Shown: positions 26,801 through 35,960 of the stretch, in pieces | Numbering within the stretch: the stretch's first letter is position 1 | Layout of the letters: every line of letters begins with the position of its first letter | Source of the DNA: Numida meleagris | Taxonomy: Eukaryota; Chordata; Aves; Galliformes; Numididae | Reading direction: 5' to 3' | DNA: 64,000 nucleotides | Assembly: GCF_002078875.1 (NCBI RefSeq) | Contig: NC_034410.1 | Location: forward strand, 43,134,202 to 43,198,201 | Made by a program: the position numbers and the translations under genes | The notes under the pieces: generated by a model | Seen by the model: the letters and a program-made list of their open reading frames with translations, nothing else | Databases searched by the model: none | Told to the model about the DNA's origin: nothing

Positions 26801-29800
26801 TTCAAGTCTATGCTCCCCTCACTGCTAAATACTCTGTAGAGTGTACTTGCTATTTCTGTGCCAAGTTCTTCTCCTCCTCGGCCTTCAAATTCAGGAGTAG
26901 CATTTGCAGAACTGGATAAAGAAAAAAAAGAAAAAAAAACAAAAACCTTTCACTTTTGAAGCTGCACTTCTTAAGTGTAAATATATATCTAAGTATAAAT
27001 TACTAGAAATATCCAAGGATTTATTTGTACAACAGTAAACACTTAATCTGTGAAAAATAATACTTCCATTTTGCATAAGAAAATGTCTTAATGCAGATAG
27101 ATTATCTATATTTGTTACCACGTCTGACACTAAGTAAATTCCACTACAGTCTTCAGCTCCCAGCATTAGTATTAAAGGTGGTGAATTCTCTCTGCAATTA
27201 GTGCTTAGGTACTCTCATCTTCCACCGCCTCGACACTTTCAAGAAGAAGAAATGAGAGAAAATTGTACTAAGTTCAGAAGGGCTAACAAGGCAGCCTGTT
27301 AGAGATAAATGTTAAATTAATAAGAGAGTAAGGTAAGATGGTAATCAATAAGGTAAGAAGAAAAAGATGTGATGCTATAATAAGGATATGCAGAATTGAT
27401 ATGACTGCCTGATTTAAATTGGTAATTTCTTCCCATGAGCGTACGCTGTGCCACCAAACCTCTTAGACAGCAGTTTGTTATTTTCAGCAACCACTGTTTA
27501 TGGACAGGAGCAACTAAAAAACATTTTTTTTTTCAGAAAGAATCTGACAAAAAAAGTGTGGTCTTTGTTTTCCCAATACCAATGTAACAGACTTTGTTTA
27601 TGAGGTCACGCAAATGAAGTGCTTTTGTGATGGAGCCTTGTTCACAGCTAAGAACAACATTCTAACAGCAGACAACAGGCCTACACAGAACTAACAAAGA
27701 ACAAAACCTCCAAGTCACAATGAAATGGAGCAGAAATGCCCAGAGGTGAACACACAGTAAGATAAGAAACATTTTGAACCTACCCTCCAGTGTAGAGAGT
27801 GCAAAAGCATGCTCGAAAGTGGACTTGTGGCAAGCACTGTAGATTTTGGTTTTAAATAAATTAGTCAGATTTCCATCTCTCCAAGATTAATTTCTCTTTA
27901 CAGAACATGGGAATGGAGGAGGTTCCTCAGAATTACCTTGTTATGTTCAACTCTCTGAAAGCAAAAACCTGAATTGCACTGGCTAGGTACTTTGCAGTGC
28001 CAATTTCTCACATACATTTTGTACTGATACGATGATAAAAATCCTTTGCTTTCTTCCAACACCAAAGGAATGCAAACATACAGCAGAAAACAAACTCCTG
28101 GAATATAATCATTTCACCTTCAAAACTTAAACCATCAAGGGTGCTGTATCAACACAACCGTGGAGCCTACAAGGGCAATCTCTACCACATAGCAACTCTC
28201 CCAACTTGTTCTTTGCACAACTGATGAAAATTCAGAATGCCAGGAAGAGCTACTGGATTTTCTGAGTTATTTGCTGCCTATATAAGGAGACTCTACTATA
28301 CATGCTAAAAAAAATACATATGACTGTCAATCAAGTACTGACCTATGCTTCCAGTCCACTTTTACCATGCAATTAAGCACTGCAAGCGTAACACCATTAT
28401 TTGCAGCTGCATTAATATTATAGAATCAGAGAATGGTTTGGATTGGAAGGGACCTTTAAGATCATCTAATTCCAAATCCTGTGCCACAGGCAGGGACACC
28501 TCCCTCTAGACCGGGTTGCTCAAAGCCCCATCCAGCCTGGCCTTGAATGCTTCCAGGGAGGGGGCATCCACAGCCTCGCTGGGCAACCTGTTCCAGTGTC
28601 TCATCACCCTTAAAGAATTTCTTCCTAATATCTAGTCTAAATCTACCCTCTTCCAGTTTAAAGCCATTTCCCCTCATCCTGTCACTACCTGCCCTTATAA
28701 AAAGTCCTTCCCCAGCTTTCTTGCAGGCCCCCTTCAGGTACTGGAAGGCTGCTATACAGTCCCCTTGGACCTTTCTCTTCCTTAGGCTGAAGAGCCTCAG
28801 CTCTCCCAGTCCTCACAGGGGAGGTGCTCCAGCTCTGATTCCGTAAGACAAGACTATATTTAAGCATACCTTAACTCTGGAAGCATGCCCAAGTCAGGCC
28901 TTTAGGTTGTATTAAAGGAGCACTTACCCGTAAAAGCAGCTTTTGACAACTTCATTATACCATTCTGTTTAACCTGTTCTCTTTAGAGTATGGTTTATGC
29001 AAGCATTACACTTCTCATGATAAGTTGAAAAGAATTATACAAACTTCATAGCTCATTATTTTTAAACATCAAGTTTTAGCAAATGCTCTAGTTTTTAAAT
29101 ATGAATGGTTGCTTTCTTTGACAGCAAGTAAGAAGAATGTAAGATCCAACTGGAATACTGCAAGTTTTACTGCATCTTAATTCCATCATTATTTTAACAC
29201 TTCAGCTCCATGCAATCCAAGTGAAATTAAGAAGTAACGTTGACAGAGTACTGATATAATAACTATGTGGTCAATACTGCCACCCAACGCTCACAGAATA
29301 CTTCAGTAATTTACACTAGGTATAATATGAAAGAGGGTTGTCTAGTACACTAATAAAAGAAAAAGCCCAGAAGTATGTTTTACAAAACACAGAAAGAACT
29401 TAGTAGTGGCCATGGTGAGTACAGAGCACAGGAAATTTCTGCTCTGTAGCAGAATGTAGCTTTGGAGAATGTTAAAACCATTTCAGTGTCACAACACACA
29501 ACATTCACAATTCTTCTGCCACAGATTGCTCCTTTAAAGATCTTTTTACTGTTCCCAGTTTAAAATCTTTCTCCCAATAGCTAAATACTTCCTAACTGTT
29601 GCTCAGCCTTTAATACACTGTCAGCAGTAACGCAAGTAATTGTAGTGGAGAAAACAGTTAACCAAACCACGGATAATCTTAAAGATGTATTTGCTTTATT
29701 AGTTTAAACAACATAAAATCCAAGCAGCACAAAGAACTTCACCATGAGATGCAGTGTATCAAAACGTGCTGAATTACTACCACCTAGTGGGAGCCTGAAA

Positions 29801-32800
29801 ATACATCAGAGCACTGAGAATATCTCACTTCCCTATACAGAAAACAAACAGCTCTCACTTCAAACTGTCTTCAGGATCTTCATTAACGCTAGAATTCACC
29901 TTACCTTGATGGCACAAGCACAGGAGAAGTGATTACTCTTCTCTAAAATTTATGCTTTTGGCCTGTGTCGTTATAGAAAATGAGGACTGCACATTTCTAG
30001 AACCAACAAAATCCATCAACATCACTGCACATCTCCCTGCCATCTTACAAAGCAGCAGTTAATAGCTACAAAATACAACCTAACATTAATATAACAAGTT
30101 AAAGTTTCTCTAATGCTTATTTACACAGGAAAAAAGCATCCCAGAATTGCTTTCCCTGCTGACAGATGACATCTGCCATCTGTATGCCATCTCTGGAATA
30201 ATTCTTGCTGTCAGTTCAACAAGTACTGCTGATGAGCAGAACACTAACACAAGGGAGAGAATCAGTGCTAGAGCTTCTTTCGTTGGACTTTGTCTAGAAA
30301 CCAACAGAACCAAGCAAGTACCACTTAGGCTTTTTCATACATGAGCTTTATAAATAAGTCAGGTTCAGATACTATCTAAAAACAGGACCACACCTGGGAA
30401 GAACACCGTACTGCCTTACATTTTTGAACGGTAATCACAGATAAACTAATTCCTAGCTGAGTCCTTCCCTTGGCAAAGCTAAGTTTCCATAGCTAACCAG
30501 GAGATTGTGATGAATGGATGCATTCTTAGGTAAAGCTGCATAATGCCAGAGACAGAAAAGTATTCACTCAGGTAACGCCAGTTACATCAAAAAGATTATC
30601 AGACGTATGCTTACTTAGTGAAACTCATATCTCAGGTTCACTAATACAGATTTTATGTCAGAGTACCAACTTTTTTTTTAATTAACAAAATTGTCATAGG
30701 CAGAACAACTAACTTGACAATGACAAAGCTTTGAGAAGTTCTCAAAGCATTTCATTTCATAAAGAGTAGCTTTAGGAAGTCTGCAAGGCATGGATGCCGT
30801 AGCTTCAGACAGCAGACAGTCTGGAATAAGATCAAGACGTCACTATGCTATCTCAGAGCAACCTGAAAACAAAAGCTCTGTTTCCTTCTATCTTCCTTCA
30901 CACTTCAGATGCTATTCAGCCTGTAAAGATAAGCAATGGTTCATCTGTAGCACAAAGCTTGGAATGTGATTGAAAACAATTATCACTGTAGTTAATGAAA
31001 TACTGATTCGATGATAAATGTGATAAATAAGTGCATGTTCTAGTCAACCTTTGTATATGAAGCTTATACCATGAGGATTTTTTTTTAATGAATGGTCTTG
31101 CATAAAGCACACTTTCTTCAGTGCTTTCAAAGACAAAGTAAGTAAAATCCTTTTAGAGACAGTTTTAAGTATAATCTCTATTAATAAATTCTTTTCTCTC
31201 CCCATCCCAGCACCTGGAATACTTCATTTCTGAAAGAGATGGTCTACAATCAACCACTGTTAAAAAAAAAAGGACAGTTGATACCATAGAGCTGAAATGA
31301 TGTTTCTGAACATTCACCACAGTTAAGACAGTAAAATAAACAACTTCTGTTACTCAGACACTTAGAGCAGGTTAGGGCAATGAAGGCATACATTTCAGAT
31401 CTGATTAGTTTTTTATTCCAAACCTGAGAAGCAAAAGAAGTATATATGCATACTGCTCGATTATCTTCTCTTCTAATATACTAACCAGTCAACAAAGAAT
31501 TCCAGATAACCTTCATCTGGCTTCTCCAACTTCGGTGTCCCCATTTCAGCTTTTACTCCAACCAATATATCAGTGTGTCCCTGTTAAAACAAAAACATAT
31601 CACGCAGCTAGAACTATGGTCAAAATACACTCAGTTTAGACGCATACAGCAAGCTGACATTTCCATCTATTCTGCTGTCTTTGCTAATCGCTCTATCAGA
31701 GAATTTCTAAATGGAAAGGCTTTAGGAGAAAAATGCTGAGCCCACGTATCAGGTTTCTTCATGTTTAGAAGACAATCTTCATAGCCACGGCTTTTTATCA
31801 CTTCAGTTCTGGATCAGCTATTTCTGCAGAATCTTTATAATATTGAAAAAAAAAACCTATTTTCTTTACAGTCAACACATGCCAGGAGCAGCTTTGCTTC
31901 GCTGTAAAGGAACAGAATTACTTTTTCCAGTGATTAGGCACAATAGTGCCTAAGATTGAACAGCAGATTAGTTCAGACTGAAGGCCTTTTAGGCACTCCA
32001 CTATAAATCTAGCTCAAATAGGTTAAGCTAGTTTGAGTTAAACATATATCATGTCATTATTTCCTTAACCCATCATTTCAGTTAGAGCTATGCACATACA
32101 TACATAGGTCGCTCTGCAAGTAATGCTTCCTATTGATTTCCATGGAAAATATAACAGGTACAAAGAGCACAATAACATTATTTGACTAAGCAAATTCTCA
32201 GCTACAAAACTTTTTCAACATAATCACCATTACTATGTGTTTTCACCAGTGATGAACAAGAGACTGCATGCTGCGCTCATAAAAATCTGCACCAGCAGAA
32301 GTAAGCCATTGTTTTACAGCTGCAATGACAGCACTGCTGCTAGGAAAATGTTGCCTGAGCAGTCCATTTTTCAACAGCCCAAACAGGTGGAAGTCAGAAG
32401 GCACCAAATCCGGACTACACAGTGGATGTGGTAGGATATTCCAGCCAAGATTGGCAATGTTCTCCGTGGTCTTGAAACTGGTATGGAGCCCGGTGTTATC
32501 ACACTGCAAGAGAAAGACTGTCTCGTTCTCTGGCCTCACTCTGGAATTTTGAGTCTTCAGCTTAAACAGCGTTGCAATGTAGCAGTTAGAGTGGATGGCT
32601 TGTCTGGGTTCCAAGAAATCCAGGATAATTCCTTTCCTATCCCAAAAGACAGTGCACAGTACTTTACCCACTAAAGGCTGTGTCGAACTTTTTCTTCAAT
32701 GGGGAATTCACATGCCACGACTCCATGGACTGCTCTTCTGACACCAGCGCATAGTAGTGACACCACATCTCATCACCACTACTGATGCGATCCAGGAAAC

Positions 32801-33812
32801 TGTCACTATCAGCCTTGGATTGGTTCAATAGATCTTGACAAACTTACATATGGTATTATTTCTTCTCCTGTGAGAGCATTCATGGGACCCACTTGGCACA
32901 CACTTTCTGATATTTCAACACTGCCACCACTGTTTCCGACGCACTGAAGCTGCTATTCAGCTCCATACAGTTCCCTGATCATAATAACCTGTGCTCATTT
33001 GCACAGATGAGCTGACCAAGACGCTTTATTTCATGGTGTGACAGTTGTGCATGGCCATCCAGAACACGGCTTGTACTTCACATCGCTGTTGCCACTGCTG
33101 AAATGCACCACCCACTGCATCACTGTGCTCACATCCACTGTTGGGTCTCCATAAACATTCAACAAGCATCACTGAATGTCAATGGAGGCAGCTGTTTTGG
33201 CATGGAGGAATTCAGTTCCACATCTTTGCTTCAGATGCATTTCTATGTCAGATGCCATTCTGTCAGACTGCACTCCTGCTGCCATCTGTCACACAGCAAC
33301 AAAATGTAACAGAATACTGGTGGGAAGGTTCAGCCTTTACTGCCATACCAACTTCTGCCTCTGATGTTGTGGGCCAACATGATAAAATAGGAGATGCTGT
33401 TTTTGGAGCAGCCCTTGTATTATACGCACATGGACACATCTACAGACAAAAATGATTTATCATAAGCCAGTTTCATCAGCAACACACATGACTCCTACGA
33501 CATTCACCTACCAGCTTCACTCTCGCAGATCCACTTGTGTTGGATACCACATCTGTTTCTACTTCTGCACATCTGTAATCTTCACAGCCACGGCCATCCA
33601 CACGGAGGTCCTCCTAAATACGACAACCAACAGATTCTGCTTAAGGGAATCACGAACATAAAGATAAGAACCAGTGCTTTTAAAGTTTCCTTTTCCCGTG
33701 CCAAATACATCACTAAAGATGAAAAGCAATTTTCACGTAGCAGTGCAGCCGCTACCTGGACGCCGTGAATGATGTACAGCTTCTCCGCCTCACTCAGCAC
33801 CACCGACGCCAT
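14787..33812 (-). CDS. EXOSC7: EXOSC7, exosome complex component RRP42 (8 coding exons)
   Basis: Non-catalytic RNase PH-fold subunit of the six-member ring of the eukaryotic RNA exosome, which feeds RNA to the catalytic subunits DIS3 and EXOSC10 in nucleus and cytoplasm (family knowledge). Coding exons on the minus strand are 33756-33812, 33512-33613, 31486-31580, 26746-26911, 22701-22771, 18240-18363, 17153-17308 and 14787-14891. They sum to 876 nt, giving 291 aa plus stop, the length I recall for human EXOSC7. Every junction has GT/AG splice sites and phases agree. Hallmarks in order are MASVVLSEAEKLYIIHGVQ, EDLRVDGRGCEDYRC, HTDILVGVKAEMGTPKLEKP, REHCWVLYVDVL, GGNLFDAISIAVKAALFNTR, EDEEGSKEIELSDDPYDCIR, VVDATLQEEACSLASLL and, at the C-terminus, RQKVGFLG. 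No disruption was seen, so the gene appears intact. Confidence 0.97.
17153..17308 (-). CDS. EXOSC7: EXOSC7 coding exon 7
   Basis: 156 bp in phase 0, acceptor TTAACTTACAG, donor GTAAGA. Encodes IGYRHVVDATLQEEACSLAS, then LLIAITSKGALTCMKKIGKG and SLDPESIFEMME. Strongly conserved second half of the RNase PH fold. Confidence 0.97.
17309..18239. other. EXOSC7 intron 6, with a short tandem duplication
   Basis: Non-coding. Holds a perfect tandem pair of a 22-bp unit (TGAAAGGACAATTTTACACC plus CA) at 17821-17864. Confidence 0.85.
17821..17864. repeat. 22-bp unit, two tandem copies
   Basis: The unit starting TGAAAGGACAATTTTACACC is repeated twice head to tail without mismatch inside an EXOSC7 intron. 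This looks like a recent slippage or local duplication event. Confidence 0.9.
18240..18363 (-). CDS. EXOSC7: EXOSC7 coding exon 6
   Basis: 124 bp, acceptor TTTCTGCAG, donor GTAAGC. Encodes IPKVRVLEDEEGSKEIELSD, then DPYDCIRLNVDDVPCIVTLSK. Confidence 0.96.
18364..22700. other. EXOSC7 intron 5
   Basis: AT-rich intron with no recognised gene or full mobile element. A 14-bp unit starting ACTATAATGG is tandemly doubled near 20702-20731. Confidence 0.8.
22701..22771 (-). CDS. EXOSC7: EXOSC7 coding exon 5
   Basis: 71 bp, acceptor CTCCCCAG, donor GTAAAG. Encodes LLECGGNLFDAISIAVKAAL then FNT and two bases of Arg. The GGN..DA..IA helix is typical of RNase PH-fold subunits. Confidence 0.96.
22772..26745. 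other. EXOSC7 intron 4
   Basis: Non-coding. Contains a 17-base T run near 23169-23185 and the perfect 68-bp inverted repeat annotated separately. No other recognisable feature was seen. Confidence 0.8.
25212..25395. repeat. Perfect 68-bp inverted repeat with 48-bp spacer
   Basis: Bases 25212-25279 and 25328-25395 are exact reverse complements over all 68 positions, checked base by base. The spacer 25280-25327 is AT-rich and holds two copies of GATACTATAAATA. A third copy follows the right arm at 25401-25413, so TTCTTTATTGATACTATAAA occurs once on the left (25271) and once after the right arm (25392). In the EXOSC7 pre-mRNA this would fold into a long perfect stem. It lacks the flanking pattern of a known transposon and encodes nothing obvious. 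Confidence 0.95.
26746..26911 (-). CDS. EXOSC7: EXOSC7 coding exon 4
   Basis: 166 bp, acceptor TTTATCCAG, donor GTAAGT. Completes the split Cys codon and encodes SANATPEFEGRGGEELGTEI, then a helix and INPREHCWVLYVDVL. This is the core beta-sheet region of the fold. Confidence 0.96.
26912..31485. other. EXOSC7 intron 3
   Basis: Non-coding, AT-rich, containing one CR1 fragment (28421-28845). Short open frames elsewhere have no recognisable domains. Confidence 0.8.
28421..28845 (-). mobile_element. CR1 LINE fragment (3' region)
   Basis: On the plus strand it opens TAGAATCAGAGAATGGTTTGGA then GGAAGGGACCTTTAAGATCA, the reverse complement of the CR1 3' end. It continues through the familiar CATCCAGCCTGGCC and GGGCAACCTGTTCCAGTGTC stretches. 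About 425 bp, 5'-truncated, on the same strand as its host gene EXOSC7. Confidence 0.93.
31486..31580 (-). CDS. EXOSC7: EXOSC7 coding exon 3
   Basis: 95 bp, acceptor TTTTAACAG, donor GTTAGT. Encodes GHTDILVGVKAEMGTPKLEK, then PDEGYLEFFVD and two bases of the following Cys codon. Confidence 0.96.
32105..33419 (-). mobile_element. Mariner-like DNA transposon (galluhop type), inactive
   Basis: About 1.3 kb between matching imperfect terminal inverted repeats. The left end reads TAGGTCGCTCTGCAAGTAAT and GCTTCCTATT. The reverse complement of the right end reads TACAAGGGCTGCTCC, then ends in CTCCTATT. Both ends sit at TA, the mariner target. The minus strand carries the C-terminal half of a mariner transposase in one frame (32243-32671) with VFWDRKGIILDFLEP, a CDNTGLHTS segment where active copies have a conserved Asp-Asn, and LCSPDLVPSDFHLFG. 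The N-terminal half (about 32700-33350) is broken across frames. It lies within EXOSC7 intron 2. Confidence 0.9.
32243..32671 (-). pseudogene. Mariner transposase, C-terminal remnant
   Basis: A 142-codon open frame with the mariner landmarks WDRKGI, LLQCDNTGLHTS, SPDLVPSDFHLF and SAGADFYERSMQSLVHHW. The SPDL.PSDFHLF block carries the third acidic residue of the mariner DD34D catalytic site. The frame lacks the N-terminal DNA-binding region, which is scattered in other frames upstream. It belongs to the transposon and is not part of EXOSC7. Confidence 0.88.
33512..33613 (-). CDS. EXOSC7: EXOSC7 coding exon 2
   Basis: 102 bp in phase 0, with acceptor TATTTAG and donor GTAGGT. Encodes EDLRVDGRGCEDYRCAEVET and then DVVSNTSGSARVKL, the opening of the RNase PH-like fold. 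Confidence 0.95.
33756..33812 (-). CDS. EXOSC7: EXOSC7 coding exon 1
   Basis: Encodes 19 residues, MASVVLSEAEKLYIIHGVQ, and ends at CAG|GTAGCG. The start is chosen because it matches the conserved family N-terminus. The same frame stays open upstream through the GC-rich promoter to about 34166, without family similarity. Intron 1 is only 142 bp. Confidence 0.95.
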
Positions 33813-34030
33813 CGCCGTGCCCGCACCGCAGGGCACTTCCGGTTCCGGCCGGCAGCCGTCCCTCCCTGTCAGGCAGGCAGCGGGAGCGAGCAGGAGCGCG
33901 CCCCCACTCACGTGACGCCCGGGGGGGGGGGGGGAGCTCTGCGCCTGCGCACCGCCCCACTTCCGCCGGCGGGAAACGGCGCGGTTTGCTTTAGTGTCCC
34001 GTGCCCCGCGGCGGGCCTGGCCTTGCGTTT
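33770..34030. promoter_or_regulatory. EXOSC7: EXOSC7 CpG-island promoter
   Basis: GC- and CpG-rich TATA-less stretch immediately upstream of the EXOSC7 ATG. Visible motifs are an ETS/GABP-type ACTTCCGG (33835-33842), an E-box CACGTGAC (33909-33916), an NRF1-like GCGCCTGCGC (33941-33950), a second ETS-like ACTTCCG (33959-33965) and an E2F-like GGCGGGAA (33968-33975). A run of 14 G (33921-33934) interrupts it. Binding is inferred from motifs only. Confidence 0.7.
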
Positions 34031-35270
34031 GTGCCTTTAGCTGAGGTAAAAGCCCCCTGAGGCCGCTCTGAGGGCACTCGAGCGCGTAGAAGAGGCTCGC
34101 TCGGTGCTCGGACCGTGAGGAAATGCGGGGTTTTACCTCAGGGAGACATGCTGGTGGGGAGAGCACTGCGGGTCCCGGGCTGGGTGGCCCTGGGAAGGCG
34201 GTGTGGGAACGTGATTAAAGGCTCCTGCTTGACACTACGTTGTAATGAAGGGTTGTTTATATTGGCAGCTTTCACTGAAGTTTCACAACGGTTAGTTCAT
34301 GTTGTAAGTTTCATGCACTCAGCACAGCTCTGGTGTATCATTTTCAAACTACTTTGAAGCTGCCGTGAAGCTTCGTGCTGGTGTGTGCCGAGGTGAGGAG
34401 GGCCTGCAAGCCGTACACCCAGTGCCAACGGGAGCCAGGCACGTGCGTTTCTGGGATGCGCCCTGTGGGTCACCTGCTGCTGAGAGCCATCCTCCTGTGC
34501 ACCGGCTGTGATGTGCTGACTGCTGCCCCACAGGGAGGGCCGTGAGGGGACCTGGGGTACTCAGCCACTTGCTGGTCCTGTGGAGCTGAGCAGGGGACAG
34601 GCAGGAGAAGAGCCAGAGTGGTGTGCTCCCCTACGGCAGCGCGAGGTGGCACAGCACATGCAGAGCCTCTGTTGGCCTCATGGTACATTTCTCAGCTCGG
34701 ATGTTGTGCAGCGTGAGACAGACTGCTCAGTGGGAGTTAGAAGGCTTAATATTAAAGCTAGTTCCTCCTCTGAACTGAGATGTTGGCAAGTGCACTGAGG
34801 GGTTCCCACGAAGGGCACAGTGAGATGAGGTTCTGGCTCCAGTCCTGCCCGGCTCCTGGCCTCACCCACAGCTCCCAGTGGTCAGATGCAAAGAGGGGCA
34901 GCTTCCTTCCCCCCTTTCTGCCATCCCAGCCTGGAGCTGACCTAGCGCAGGCCAAAGCCTCGTGCAGTCCAGAAGCACAGCCAGCAGCTCCTCACTGTTC
35001 ACAGGCAAGTAGCTTTCCACAGGCGCAGGAATTCTGGATCCGGCTCATTTATCTGGCTCACGTCCTCCCCGAGGCTGGCAGAGCACTTCCCCTTGCAGGG
35101 GTGGTGGCTTCCCAGGAGGCTTGAATTCCTTCTCGGAGGCAAGGCAGCCGTGAAGGCTATCGGACAAAAGGATGCGGCGTGGTTTTTAGCAAGGACAAAG
35201 CAATGTCTTTTGCCTCATTTCGGCAAACGGATGACATGTGCTGGCTGAAATTAAAAAAGGAGCCGGAGGG
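34031..35270. other. Spacer between the EXOSC7 and ZDHHC3 promoters
   Basis: About 1.2 kb of moderately GC-rich sequence with no recognised exon or repeat. Overlapping short open frames on both strands have no domains. It could hold divergent or antisense non-coding transcripts, but nothing in the sequence shows this. Confidence 0.5.
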
Positions 35271-35279
35271 AGCCGCCTG

Positions 35280-35960
35280 GCGCGCAGAAGCTCACGCTGC
35301 CCGGTGAAGCCGCAAGTAGCGCAAGCAGCAGCTGCCAACGGGCAGCGCCGAGCAAACCCAGCGGCCTCGGATGCCGGCTGGGGCTGACGGGCTGCGCGGA
35401 GCCGCGCCGTGCCGGGGCCCAGAGCCCGGGGCGGAGCCGCCCGCCGCCACTTCCTGGTTCCTCCGGCGCCGCCCCACCTCCTCGCCGGGATCGCGTAAGG
35501 GGACGGCGCTTGGGAAGGGGGGGGGGTGCCGCGCGCCGCCGGGCCCGGTGCCGCGCGCGGGGCGCCCGCTCCGGCGGGGCGGATGGGAAGCGGTGGCGGC
35601 GGGCGCGCGCGGCGTGAGGGCGGCGGGCGGCGGCCTGCGGGTAGGTGGCGGGGCCGCGGGGCTCCGCGCCGGGCGAGCGGGGCGGGGTGAGGTGAGGTGA
35701 GGTGAGGGGGGATGCGGCCGGGAGCGCCTCCGAGAGCGGCCCGTGACGGGAGACGCGAGGACGGCGGGGAGGCCGCGGCGTGGTGCCCGCGCTGCCCTCC
35801 CTCCTGCCCCACCGCGGTGCGTCCCGGGGTACCACGCGGCTCCGAGCGCTGCCTCTGGCCCAGCGGCGTTTGTCACCCCGCGGGGCGCTGAGCCGGGGTA
35901 CGGGAGCGGCGGTCTGCGAGCTCCGTGTGGTCACCGGTCGGGAAAACGGCAGCGGTGCGG
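35280..35960. promoter_or_regulatory. ZDHHC3: ZDHHC3 CpG-island promoter and presumed 5' UTR exon
   Basis: Very GC-rich, CpG-dense stretch on the 5' side of ZDHHC3, whose coding start is 8.6 kb downstream behind a splice acceptor. A non-coding first exon is therefore expected here. Possible donors are CGC|GTAAGG (35495) and GCGG|GTAGGT (35641). The exact exon cannot be set from sequence. A short GGTGA tandem array (35686-35705) lies within. Long open frames here on both strands (up to 261 codons) are an expected effect of high GC. Confidence 0.65.
35686..35705. repeat. GGTGA pentamer array (4 copies)
   Basis: Four head-to-tail GGTGA units followed by a G run in the ZDHHC3 CpG island. The G-rich strand could form a quadruplex, and the array may vary in length. 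Confidence 0.8.

Noticed and set aside
28462..28867. Open frames on both strands at 28.5-28.9 kb
   Set aside because: Shadow frames of a CR1 3' region.
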